64,000 bases of DNA from Verrucomicrobiota bacterium (lineage in GTDB: Bacteria > Verrucomicrobiota > Kiritimatiellia > CAIVKH01): assembly GCA_024233345.1 (NCBI GenBank), contig JACKPT010000007.1, positions 62,001 through 126,000 of the forward strand, read 5' to 3'. Of this stretch, positions 8,918 through 16,797 are shown one piece after another. A model generated the notes under the pieces. The model was not told the DNA's origin. It saw only the letters and a program-made list of their open reading frames with translations, and did not search any database. The translations under genes and the position numbers were made by a program. Within the stretch, counting starts at the first letter, position 1. Each line of letters opens with the position of its first letter.

Positions 8918-9790
8918 ATGAAGCGATGGTGGATGATGGTGATGATGGCGGGCCTGGCCATGCCGGGGTTTTCCCAGGAGCAGGTGGTGGTGAATTCCGA
9001 CCGGGTGAATTTGCGCAGCCGGCCCGACCTCCAATCCGAACATGTCGGCACGGTGAATCAGGGGGACATCCTGCAGGTGATCGCCCGGCATGGCGATTGG
9101 ATCGAAGTGGTGCCCCCGACCGAAACCACCTTCTGGGTTCATCGGGATTTTCTTGAGCAGGGCCGGGTCACGACCAAGAAGTTGAATGTGCGGTCAGGCC
9201 CCAGTATCAACCACAGCATTGTCGGTCAACTGAACAAGGGGGATCTGGTGGTGGAGCGCAGCACGTTCACGGAATGGGTGGAGATTGAACCACCGCCCTC
9301 AGCCTCGGTCTATGTCTATGCGGAACTGGTGGATTCACCCCGCTCCGTTCCGCCTCTGCCACTGCCGCCGATGGCGGAGCCCCTGGAAGGTCAACCTGGT
9401 CCCGAGCCTGCCGGGGCACCCCTTGTCGGCAGCACCACCGCACTCCAGCCATTCCCGCCACCGGAGCCCTTTTCGCCCGATCGCATCGGCGGGGAAGGCG
9501 CGCCGCCCGACTTAAAATTGATTCCCCTTGCCGGTCAGGGCCGCCTGGTGCAGCACCAGGGGGAGATCAAGCGAACCCCCTGGTTGATGCGGAATGGCAC
9601 CAGCCCTTATCGGTTGATTCGCCGTGATGGCAATCAAATCACCACCCTCTGTTTTATCCGGGGGAACACCCGCCAACTGGAGTCCCTGCTTGATCAAGTG
9701 ATGATTGTGCATGGCCGGGCCTACTATGTGGAGGGAGCCGACTATCCGGTGGTGGTGGTGGAGAAGTTTGAGAAGCGCAACGCTCTTTAA
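8918..9790 (+). CDS. Secreted protein with two bacterial SH3 domains
   Basis: 290 residues from the ATG at 8918, with AAGGAG 8 bases upstream. A signal peptide (MKRWWMMVMMAGLAMPGFSQ) is followed by two SH3b domains at about residues 23-76 and 78-135. Each carries the typical VNLRSRP or LNVRSGPS motif and GDxLxV/VxxxxxWxEVxPP pattern. A Pro-rich linker leads to a C-terminal region of about 100 residues with no family I recognise. SH3b domains usually bind peptidoglycan or cell-wall peptides, so a periplasmic role is likely. The next gene starts 17 bases downstream and is probably cotranscribed. Confidence 0.82.
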   Translation: MKRWWMMVMMAGLAMPGFSQEQVVVNSDRVNLRSRPDLQSEHVGTVNQGDILQVIARHGDWIEVVPPTETTFWVHRDFLEQGRVTTKKLNVRSGPSINHSIVGQLNKGDLVVERSTFTEWVEIEPPPSASVYVYAELVDSPRSVPPLPLPPMAEPLEGQPGPEPAGAPLVGSTTALQPFPPPEPFSPDRIGGEGAPPDLKLIPLAGQGRLVQHQGEIKRTPWLMRNGTSPYRLIRRDGNQITTLCFIRGNTRQLESLLDQVMIVHGRAYYVEGADYPVVVVEKFEKRNAL

Positions 9791-9807
9791 GCGATGATCG
9801 GGTCTGT

Positions 9808-11388
9808 ATGTTCCTGAACGCTTGGCTGAACGTCTCCCGCACCACCCTCTATGCGGGGGTGGCTTTCCTGTATCTGGCCGGGTGGTTTGTGTTTCGGACC
9901 GAGCTGATCTGTCCCGATATGAACTGGTTGGAGCAACCGGCCGATCAGCGGGTGGCTTCGGCTTTGCACACCCCGGTTCCGGAAGGTGACAACGCCCAGT
10001 ATCTGGTACCCTTGCGGGAAAGGGGGGCCTGGAGAATTCTGCTTGCCGCAATGGGTGATCCCGGGCGCCGGGAACTCAATGCCCTCAGCATGGGAGCCGG
10101 GTGGGTGCTGCTGATCACATGGTTGTTCGTGCTTGATCGGGGAGCCATCATCCATGCCGGGCGTGCGGCACTATTGGTTGGTGTGCTCCTGTTCGGTAGC
10201 CCGTTCTATCTGTTGGTTCTGGATGAACCGGGCACCTTGGTGGAAGGCGGACTCGCATGTCTCGCTTTGGCGCTGCACCTGTTCTGTACCCACCGCAGGC
10301 CCGGCGACCTTTCCATCGGTGCGGCCTTGTTGATCGGGGTCGCGGCGATGAACCACCTCGAATGGCTGGCGCTCTGGCCGGTGATGGTTTTGCATGGACT
10401 CCTGGTGCAGATCGTACGACGGTCCACGGAGGTAACGCTCCCTGCGGTATTGCTGAAAGGGGCTGCCGGTTGTTGCTGGCTGGTAATCGGCCTTTCACCC
10501 GCTCTGCTCCGCAACCTGTACGCACTGGGAATTCCCTGGCCGCCGCTGCCCCAGGCCAGCCTGGTTTTGAATGGTACCGATGGCCCGGTCCAATCTCTTC
10601 TGCCCACCCTGGTCGCCCTGTGGCGCGAACAGGCTGCCAACCTCTACGGGCGCCTGGTTGACCAAGGGCTGTCCCGTTTTGCCTGGTTGGTTCTGGTCTG
10701 GTTGGGCGGGATCGTCTGGTCCGTTACCGGGCCGCAGAAAAACCGTGTGCCCGTGCATGGACTGGTCGCCTGTTTGGTAGTGATTCTGCCCGGAGCGACT
10801 GCCCTGCTCAGCCCCCTGACGGGGGCCCGCGCCTTTCCAGTGATGGTGACGGTAACCCTGATGCTGCTTGCGGCGGCTGCCGCCCTGACTTTGTGGGATT
10901 TTTATTGGGAGGGTCCGCTTCGCCATCTTGCTCCCCGTTATCGAATCGTGGTGGGTATCGGCCTGGCCGCATCGATGATTGGATTGGGAACCCGCCAAGT
11001 GGTCAGGCAAGCGATTGTCGATGCCCATCAAATCTCCGCCGTCCGTGAAGTCATGGCGTTGAGCCTGGAGGGTTTCAAAAACCGTGGGATGCAGGTGGTG
11101 GCCAGCGATGTGCCGCTGGATTTCGAGGCTTCAGGCATGGTTCTCGTCGATTTGACCTGTGAGCTAACGCCCTCCCTGTATGGCTATCCCGAGGCCAGCG
11201 CCATGACGCCAGCGGACTGGCAAGCCCTGTTCAACGCCTACCGGGTGGATGGCCTGCTGCTCTTTCACGATCACTGGCAGGACCGACTCGGGACCCTTCC
11301 TGCCGTGGAGCATTTCATGATGATGGATGCGCCCGAGCTGCCGGAGGGAACCGGCTTCCCCATCCTTTACCAGGTTCAGGAATCCTGA
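9808..11388 (+). CDS. Polytopic membrane protein, possibly GT-C-like
   Basis: 526-residue protein with many hydrophobic segments (about ten or more), the first at residues 13-30. A C-terminal soluble part of about 130 residues contains alternating beta-like segments (GMQVVASDVPLDF, GMVLVDLTCELTPSLYGYP). This shape is common in GT39/GT83-type glycosyltransferases and O-antigen-linked proteins. I do not see a convincing DE-type catalytic motif in the first loop, so the assignment is only structural. It is 17 bases after the SH3 gene and overlaps the convergent tadA stop by 13 bases. Confidence 0.7.
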   Translation: MFLNAWLNVSRTTLYAGVAFLYLAGWFVFRTELICPDMNWLEQPADQRVASALHTPVPEGDNAQYLVPLRERGAWRILLAAMGDPGRRELNALSMGAGWVLLITWLFVLDRGAIIHAGRAALLVGVLLFGSPFYLLVLDEPGTLVEGGLACLALALHLFCTHRRPGDLSIGAALLIGVAAMNHLEWLALWPVMVLHGLLVQIVRRSTEVTLPAVLLKGAAGCCWLVIGLSPALLRNLYALGIPWPPLPQASLVLNGTDGPVQSLLPTLVALWREQAANLYGRLVDQGLSRFAWLVLVWLGGIVWSVTGPQKNRVPVHGLVACLVVILPGATALLSPLTGARAFPVMVTVTLMLLAAAAALTLWDFYWEGPLRHLAPRYRIVVGIGLAASMIGLGTRQVVRQAIVDAHQISAVREVMALSLEGFKNRGMQVVASDVPLDFEASGMVLVDLTCELTPSLYGYPEASAMTPADWQALFNAYRVDGLLLFHDHWQDRLGTLPAVEHFMMMDAPELPEGTGFPILYQVQES

Positions 11389-11879
11389 GCCGGAGGGGTG
11401 CGCTTCCGCTGGAAAAACGATTGCAGGAGATGGCGGCACTCTGCTTCAAGCAAGCCGGTGATGACCCGGGGGCGGTGGTTCAGGTTGGGATCGTTCACAA
11501 TCTGAAACCGCGAAGTGGCTCCGCCGCGCAGAGGGTCGCTGACCCCCCAGACAATCACCGGTACTCTGGACAACACAATGGCTCCCGCGCACATGGGACA
11601 GGGCTCCTTGGTCACATACAGGACACACCCGGTGAGCCGCCAGTCGCCAATCGCGCTGGCCGCCTGAGTGATGGCGATCATTTCCGCATGCGCCGTGGCA
11701 TCCTTCAGTAACTCCACCTGGTTATGGGCCTGGGCGATGATCCGCCCCTGCCGGATAATCACCGCGCCTACCGGGACCTCATCCGCTTCCGCCGCTTTGG
11801 CTGCCTGGTGCAGTGCCTTCTGCATCCAGCGTTCCTCCGGCTGGTAGTCCTCCGCATTCACTATCTGGGCTGGTTCCAT
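11376..11879 (-). CDS. tadA: tRNA-specific adenosine deaminase
   Basis: Zinc deaminase that converts A34 to inosine in tRNA-Arg(ACG). It is 167 residues from the ATG at 11879; another ATG at 11891 is possible, and neither has a clear ribosome-binding site. The zinc site is complete: HAEM (His and catalytic Glu) and PCPMCAG. VPVGAVIIRQGRIIAQAHNQ near the N-terminus is typical of TadA. Divergent from lipA with about 80 bases between the starts; its stop overlaps the convergent membrane gene. Confidence 0.93.
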   Translation of the reverse strand: MEPAQIVNAEDYQPEERWMQKALHQAAKAAEADEVPVGAVIIRQGRIIAQAHNQVELLKDATAHAEMIAITQAASAIGDWRLTGCVLYVTKEPCPMCAGAIVLSRVPVIVWGVSDPLRGGATSRFQIVNDPNLNHRPRVITGLLEAECRHLLQSFFQRKRTPPAQDS

Positions 11880-11958
11880 GCCCGGCAGCATAGCCGGGAC
11901 GAGCGGTAGATGCCATTTCTTCTTTGATTTTGAAGGTGGTCCGCCGTAGGGTTTGAAC

Positions 11959-12870
11959 ATGCCACGTATACCCGAATGGATCCGTTTGAAATGGAAGGCC
12001 GACAGCGATTTTGCCAAGGTGCACCAGTTGATTGGAGGGCATGGACTCCATACGGTATGTCAGAGCGCACGTTGCCCCAATATTCATGAATGCTGGGGTG
12101 CGGGAACTGCCACCATCATGCTGCTCGGCAACCTCTGCACCCGATCCTGCGCGTTTTGCTCCGTACCCCATGGCCGACCGGAGGCGCTGGACCTGGCCGA
12201 GCCCCGCCGGGTGGCCGCGATGCTTCCCGGCATGGATGTCCGGCACCTTGTCATGACCAGTGTCAATCGCGATGACCAGCCGGATGGGGGAGCCGCCATC
12301 TTCGCAGAAACCATTCGCCTGTGTCGTGAGGCGGTTCCCGGGTTGACCATCGAAGTCCTGACCCCGGACTTTGAGGGCAACCGTGCCGCCGCCGAATGCA
12401 TTTTTTCCGCCCACCCCGATGTGTTCAGTCATAACGTGGAAACGGTCCGGCGGATGCAGGCGGTGATCCGGCCGCAAGCGTCCTATGGCCGTTCGCTGGA
12501 AGTTCTCCGGTGGGCATCGGAATGGCGTCCCAAGATGGCGGTAAAAAGCGGCTTGATGGTCGGCCTGGGTGAAACGGATGAGGAACTTCGGGAGACCATG
12601 CAAGACCTGTACGACGCCGGATGCCGCATCCTCACCCTCGGCCAGTACCTGCAACCCACCCGGCACAATCGCCCGGTACAACGGTATGTCGTGCCCCGCC
12701 TTTTTGACACCTACGCCGCATGGGCGAAGGAAATCGGTTTCGATGGCGTCGCGTCCGGTCCCATGGTTCGCTCGTCGTATAAGGCCGATGAACTTTTTCG
12801 ATCCGTGCTGGAGCGCGATGCGGAACTGGCCTCCGCTTATCCTGACCGTATCCCGGCCCCCCTTTCCTGA
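11959..12870 (+). CDS. lipA: Lipoyl synthase
   Basis: Radical-SAM enzyme inserting two sulfurs into protein-bound octanoyl chains. About 303 residues from the ATG at 11959 (a TTG two codons earlier is possible). Both iron-sulfur sites are visible: the auxiliary cluster CQSARCPNIHEC and the radical-SAM CTRSCAFC. The C-terminal RSSYKADELF carries the conserved RSSY serine that ligates the auxiliary cluster. No lipB is in view. The next gene starts 20 bases downstream on the same strand. Confidence 0.96.
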   Translation: MPRIPEWIRLKWKADSDFAKVHQLIGGHGLHTVCQSARCPNIHECWGAGTATIMLLGNLCTRSCAFCSVPHGRPEALDLAEPRRVAAMLPGMDVRHLVMTSVNRDDQPDGGAAIFAETIRLCREAVPGLTIEVLTPDFEGNRAAAECIFSAHPDVFSHNVETVRRMQAVIRPQASYGRSLEVLRWASEWRPKMAVKSGLMVGLGETDEELRETMQDLYDAGCRILTLGQYLQPTRHNRPVQRYVVPRLFDTYAAWAKEIGFDGVASGPMVRSSYKADELFRSVLERDAELASAYPDRIPAPLS

Positions 12871-12890
12871 ACCACCCATCGCGGGATGTC

Positions 12891-13607
12891 ATGAATCCGT
12901 CATCCACCGAAACGTCAACCGCGCTGGACCCCGCGAGGGTCCTAGTGGTCATTCCCGCCCTGAATGAGGCCGCCTCGATCCGGGGGGTGGTGGAGGGGGT
13001 GCGGAACCATCTGCCTCATGTCGTGGTCATTGACGATGGTTCCACCGATGCCACCAGTGCCGAGGCGCGAGCCGGCGGCGCCGAAGTGCTGCGATCCGAG
13101 CGGAACGAAGGCAAGGGCGGGGCTCTGGTACGTGGATTTCGATGGGCCTTGGAAAAGAAGATGCTGCTGGTTCTTACCCTCGATGCGGATGGGCAGCATG
13201 ATCCCCGCGATATCCCGAAATTTCTGGAGGCCTATCAGCGAACCGGCATCCCGGTTCTCATTGGCAACCGGATGTGGAATCCTGAAGGGATGCCCTGGTT
13301 GCGGCGTATGACCAACCGGGGAATGAGCAGGCTCCTCAGTGCCTTGACCGGGAGGAGCCTGCCGGACAGCCAGAATGGATTCCGCCTGTATGAAGTCGAG
13401 TTGCTCAGACACCTGACGCTTGAATCCCGGCACTATGAAGCGGAATCCGAAATTCTGCTCCGGTTGGGGCGCAAGGGGCTCCGGATGGATGTGGTGCGGA
13501 TCGATCCCGTCTACCACGCCGAACAGAGCAAGATTTCACCGCTGCTCGATAGTGCACGATTCATCCGAATGCTCTACCGCATGTACACCCGCAGTGGCAG
13601 GCACTGA
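12891..13607 (+). CDS. GT2 family glycosyltransferase, dolichol-phosphate-mannose-synthase-like
   Basis: 238-residue cytoplasmic or membrane-associated glycosyltransferase. The GT-A fold starts with RVLVVIPALNEAASI, followed by VVVIDDGSTDAT, a GKGGALVRGFRWAL motif and the metal-binding DADGQHDP. It has no C-terminal transmembrane domain, so it resembles the short DPM1-like enzymes that charge a polyprenyl phosphate with a sugar. A DUF368 (PopT-like, undecaprenyl-phosphate) protein follows 95 bases downstream, which fits a lipid-carrier theme. Donor and acceptor are unknown. Confidence 0.85.
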   Translation: MNPSSTETSTALDPARVLVVIPALNEAASIRGVVEGVRNHLPHVVVIDDGSTDATSAEARAGGAEVLRSERNEGKGGALVRGFRWALEKKMLLVLTLDADGQHDPRDIPKFLEAYQRTGIPVLIGNRMWNPEGMPWLRRMTNRGMSRLLSALTGRSLPDSQNGFRLYEVELLRHLTLESRHYEAESEILLRLGRKGLRMDVVRIDPVYHAEQSKISPLLDSARFIRMLYRMYTRSGRH

Positions 13608-13649
13608 TCGGCGGGGCCGGCGGGCCCGGGAACCGACGGTTCTTTCCGC

Positions 13650-13677
13650 TTGCAGCGGGGGAGCATCCCTCTATGAT
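13650..13677 (+). promoter_or_regulatory. Candidate sigma-70 promoter for the DUF368 gene
   Basis: TTGCAG (13650-13655), 16-base spacer, TATGAT (13672-13677). It sits 25 bases before the start codon, and AAAGGA follows as ribosome-binding site. Small hairpins just upstream (GAACC-GAC-GGTTC followed by TTT) may end the glycosyltransferase transcript. Confidence 0.5.
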
Positions 13678-13702
13678 GCGTTTCTTTTTAAAGGAATGAT
13701 GT

Positions 13703-14710
13703 ATGAATGCCACTCCAGTGAATGAGAACCGTGTGCCCCTGATGTCCTTGATCCTTCGGGGATTGATCGGGGGCATTTTGATGGGATTGGCCAATCTGGT
13801 GCCCGGGATCAGCGGGGGAACGATGCTGCTGGCAGCGGGTATCTATCCGTTGTTCATCACCGCAATTGCCGAAGCCAGCACCCTCAAGTTCCGGTTGGAA
13901 TCGCTTGCCATTCTCGGCTCTGTGGTGGCGGCGGCGATGGTGGCGATTCTGCTTCTCGCCGGACCGGTCAAAGAGTTGGTGGTGGATCACCGGTGGATCA
14001 TGTACAGCCTGTTCATCGGGTTGACCCTGGGAGGGATTCCCCTGGTCTGGAAGATGGCCAAGCCGGCGACCCGGGCCACCTGGGGAGGGCTGGTCGCGGG
14101 CTTCATCGCCATGGCGGTTCTGGCCTTGCTCCAGCAGATGGGTATGACCGGGTCCGGCACGGGAACCGCCAGTGTTGTGCTTCTCTTTTTGGCCGGATTG
14201 GCAGGCGCCAGCGCGATGATCCTGCCCGGTGTCAGCGGGGGATACCTGCTGCTTGTCCTGGGACAATATGTGGTGATTCTGGGGGCCATTGACCGATTCA
14301 AGGATGCCCTGCAGGGGGGGGATTTCGCGGCGGTGATCCATATCGGACTGACCGTCATTTTGCCGGTGGGCCTGGGGGTGGTCATTGGAATTGTCGCGGT
14401 CAGCAACCTGCTCAAGTACCTGCTTCGGCGGTTTGAAAAGGCCACGCTGGGCGTCTTGCTCGGTCTGCTGGTTGGTGCGGTGGTGGGATTGTGGCCGTTT
14501 CAACAGGGGCGGATCCCGGAAATCGGGGAGATGATCAAGGGGCAGCCGGTCACGGCGGAGCGACTCACCGAGCTGGATCCCGATGACTATCCCACTGAAT
14601 ACTTTCATCCGACCGGCGGACAGGTTGGTGGTGCCATCGGTTTGATACTGGCTGGATTTTTGGCGACTACGGTGTTGGCCCGGCTGGATCGCTCCCCCGA
14701 GCAGGCCTGA
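13703..14710 (+). CDS. DUF368 family protein, probable polyprenyl-phosphate transporter (PopT-like)
   Basis: 335-residue polytopic inner-membrane protein with about eight transmembrane segments. Two internally related PGxSGG motifs (LVPGISGGTMLL near residue 33 and ILPGVSGGYLLL near 173) are the family hallmark and suggest an inverted-repeat fold. DUF368 proteins (PopT) have been shown to recycle undecaprenyl phosphate across the membrane, so a role in envelope synthesis is likely. The preceding glycosyltransferase would use the same carrier. Start supported by AAAGGA 7 bases upstream. Confidence 0.9.
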   Translation: MNATPVNENRVPLMSLILRGLIGGILMGLANLVPGISGGTMLLAAGIYPLFITAIAEASTLKFRLESLAILGSVVAAAMVAILLLAGPVKELVVDHRWIMYSLFIGLTLGGIPLVWKMAKPATRATWGGLVAGFIAMAVLALLQQMGMTGSGTGTASVVLLFLAGLAGASAMILPGVSGGYLLLVLGQYVVILGAIDRFKDALQGGDFAAVIHIGLTVILPVGLGVVIGIVAVSNLLKYLLRRFEKATLGVLLGLLVGAVVGLWPFQQGRIPEIGEMIKGQPVTAERLTELDPDDYPTEYFHPTGGQVGGAIGLILAGFLATTVLARLDRSPEQA

Positions 14711-14720
14711 GCAACCCGGT

Positions 14721-15299
14721 TCAGACGAAACGGAAAGATCCAGGCCGGCAGGTAGCGTCCACGCGGAAGTCTCTGGGTGAGGCAAGTTCCTCGATCGCGT
14801 GACCCAGCATCCGGTCACCATCGAACAGAAATCGTCCTTGAAACGGACGATTGGCGAGGAAGAGCGGAAACCAGATCCGATCATCCGCCCACATCCGATC
14901 GTAAGGAATCCGGTCCGTATCGCACCAGAAGGGCAGGGCTTCCTCGGTCTCCCCTGGTTCTCCACTCCATCCTTCGGAGCGAAAGACGAACCCATGCAAG
15001 GCATAGCCATCCGTGAATTGAAAGAACAGTTCACCCGCTGGTTGGGGGTCGACCGGGGTAATCAGAATCTCCTCCTCTACCTCCCGGATTGCACAGGCGA
15101 TCGGGGTTTCTCCGGGTTCCATCCGACCGCCCGGCCCATTGATTTTTCCCGCCCCCAGTCCACGTTTTTTCTCGATCAGCAGAATTCGCCGGCCGTCCAC
15201 AACAAACAGGAGTGTGGCCTGCTCAACTGGCTTCCATGCGCGCCAATCCATCTCGGAAAACGGTGTCGGAAAAGGATCAGAAACGGGAAGCGTGGTCAT
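14721..15299 (-). CDS. MTH1-like Nudix hydrolase (probable 8-oxo-dGTP diphosphatase)
   Basis: 192 residues from the ATG at 15299; the open frame extends upstream without a good start. The Nudix box reads GGRMEPGETPIACAIREVEE, matching Gx5Ex7REUxEExGU except that the final GU pair is changed. The surrounding sequence is closer to eukaryotic MTH1/NUDT1 than to bacterial MutT: LLIEKKRGLGAGKINGPGG, MWADDRIWFPLFL and FQGRFLFDGD follow MTH1 in order. It should cleanse oxidised nucleotides, but related enzymes have other substrates. Convergent with the DUF368 gene, 10 bases apart. Confidence 0.86.
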   Translation of the reverse strand: MTTLPVSDPFPTPFSEMDWRAWKPVEQATLLFVVDGRRILLIEKKRGLGAGKINGPGGRMEPGETPIACAIREVEEEILITPVDPQPAGELFFQFTDGYALHGFVFRSEGWSGEPGETEEALPFWCDTDRIPYDRMWADDRIWFPLFLANRPFQGRFLFDGDRMLGHAIEELASPRDFRVDATCRPGSFRFV

Positions 15300-15461
15300 G
15301 GGGGCGAGGTTATGGCATGACGGGTGTCGGTTGTAAACCCTGAATGAATTGCGGTGAGGATGAATGGCAGCCTTGGTGTGCAGCAGGTGCCGGGGGCGGG
15401 GCTTTCCGTTCCGGTAAAGCTGAATATGGACCCCCGGAATCGTGAATTCACTCCAGCCTGC

Positions 15462-15490
15462 TTGACGTGGTGGTGGGTTGGGATTAGCTT
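15462..15490 (+). promoter_or_regulatory. Candidate promoter for nqrM
   Basis: TTGACG (15462-15467), a 17-base spacer and TAGCTT (15485-15490). The predicted start of transcription would be only 2-4 bases before the nqrM ATG at 15500, and no ribosome-binding site is seen, so the message may be leaderless. Confidence 0.45.
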
Positions 15491-15499
15491 CGTCTGGCA

Positions 15500-15697
15500 A
15501 TGAAACTATTTCTGATGGTCTTCGGCATTTTTGCTTTTTGTATTCTCGCGATGGCAGTGGGGGTGATCATCCGCAATCGCGGTTTCACTTCCTGTGGCCG
15601 CGCAGCGGCCGAGGCCGAGGGGGGTACGTGCTCGGTTTGCGGGGTTACCTCTGAGGGTCGGTGCCACAAGGAAAAGAAGAAAAGCGAGCCGGTTTAA
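15500..15697 (+). CDS. nqrM: Na+-NQR maturation factor NqrM
   Basis: 65-residue protein: one N-terminal transmembrane helix (LFLMVFGIFAFCILAMAVGVII) and a short Cys-rich tail with C32, C44, C47 and C55 in the pattern expected of NqrM (DUF539). NqrM is needed to assemble the iron centre between NqrD and NqrE, probably by delivering Fe. It lies on the plus strand, tail-to-tail with apbE, and their last 4 bases overlap. In many gammaproteobacteria it follows apbE on the same strand; here it is inverted and seems to have its own promoter. Confidence 0.88.
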   Translation: MKLFLMVFGIFAFCILAMAVGVIIRNRGFTSCGRAAAEAEGGTCSVCGVTSEGRCHKEKKKSEPV

Positions 15698-16779
15698 TCC
15701 GTCGCAGGCGATAAATACCGACCGAAACCAGGGGTTTGCCGAATGGTGAACTGATTTTTTTCTGCGGTATGCAATTGCAACATGGCCTCGATTCCCTCGT
15801 GCTGATCGAGCCAGGCCATAGCCTGCTCCGAACCCATGACAAATAAAGCCGTCGCCATACCATCCGCGATCATGCAGGAGTCGGCCACCACCGTGACCGC
15901 AGCCAGATCCGATTGAGCAGGCATCCCGCTCGCCGGGTTGAGAATGTGGGAGCGCAGGGCACCACTGGCGTCCTCAAAAAAATTCCGGTAATCACCCGAG
16001 GTGGCAACGCCCCCCTGATCCAGATGGATGATTGCGGCAAACTGTTCGCCGGGGGGGAGGTCCGGTCTTGGAATGTCCACGCCGATGCGCCAGGGATTGC
16101 CGGACAGGTTGTTCCCCTGGCAGGCGACTTCACCCCCGATTTCCACAAAGATATTGGAATAACCCTGCGCCACAAATGCATCCAGCACGGCATCCGCACC
16201 ATATCCCTTGGCGATGGCGTTGACATTGATGTGCACATCGGGTCGGCTTTTGCGAAGGGCATGACCCTCCACGGTAATCTGGCGATAGCCGGTGTTCTCT
16301 CTGGCCGCAGCGATCGCTTCGGGGGAGGGTTCCCGGGTTGGCCCACGGCTGCCGAATCCCCAGAGTTCAATCAACGGGTCGAGGGTGGGGTCAAGGGCGC
16401 CACCGGTCGCCTCCGCGAGCTGCAGGGCCGCCCGGGTGACCGTGATGAACGCTTCGGATACCGGAAATGGTTGAAGGGAGGCCCATCGATTGAATTGTGA
16501 GATTTCACTGTCGGCCAGGTAGGTGGACATTTGACGGTTGAGCCCGGCCAGCAGTTCGTCAAGATCCTGTTGCCAATCCTGGTAGGTGTCCGGGTTGATG
16601 CGGTGATCCCGGTCAATCACCTTGACCGAGTAGGTCGTTCCCATCGTCTGGCCCTGCCAGTGCCACTGGCGGGGAGGGGGCTTGCGCGTGTAGGTGTAGG
16701 CAAAAAACGCCAGCAGGACCAAGGAGACCAGAATCGCCTTGCGCGGTTCAAACGGCCGGGGTTGAAGCATCCGGGGCAT
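15694..16779 (-). CDS. apbE: FAD:protein FMN transferase
   Basis: ApbE/Ftp enzyme that attaches FMN by phosphoester to Thr of NqrB and NqrC, using FAD as donor. 361 residues. A membrane anchor lies at about residues 14-28 (ILVSLVLLAFFAYTYT), and the catalytic part is exported. Family motifs: MGTTYSVKV, ALDPTLDPLIELWGFG, HINVNAIAKGYGADAV and the late metal-site segment AVTVVADSCMIADGMATALF. It is the last gene of the nqr run, 18 bases after nqrF, and overlaps the convergent nqrM by 4 bases. Confidence 0.95.
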   Translation of the reverse strand: MPRMLQPRPFEPRKAILVSLVLLAFFAYTYTRKPPPRQWHWQGQTMGTTYSVKVIDRDHRINPDTYQDWQQDLDELLAGLNRQMSTYLADSEISQFNRWASLQPFPVSEAFITVTRAALQLAEATGGALDPTLDPLIELWGFGSRGPTREPSPEAIAAARENTGYRQITVEGHALRKSRPDVHINVNAIAKGYGADAVLDAFVAQGYSNIFVEIGGEVACQGNNLSGNPWRIGVDIPRPDLPPGEQFAAIIHLDQGGVATSGDYRNFFEDASGALRSHILNPASGMPAQSDLAAVTVVADSCMIADGMATALFVMGSEQAMAWLDQHEGIEAMLQLHTAEKNQFTIRQTPGFGRYLSPATD

Positions 16780-16797
16780 GGGATCGCCCGCCGGTCC

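Noticed and set aside
13688..15034. Long minus-strand open frame opposite the DUF368 gene
   Set aside because: Gln/His/Pro-rich composition is typical of the reverse of a membrane protein gene.
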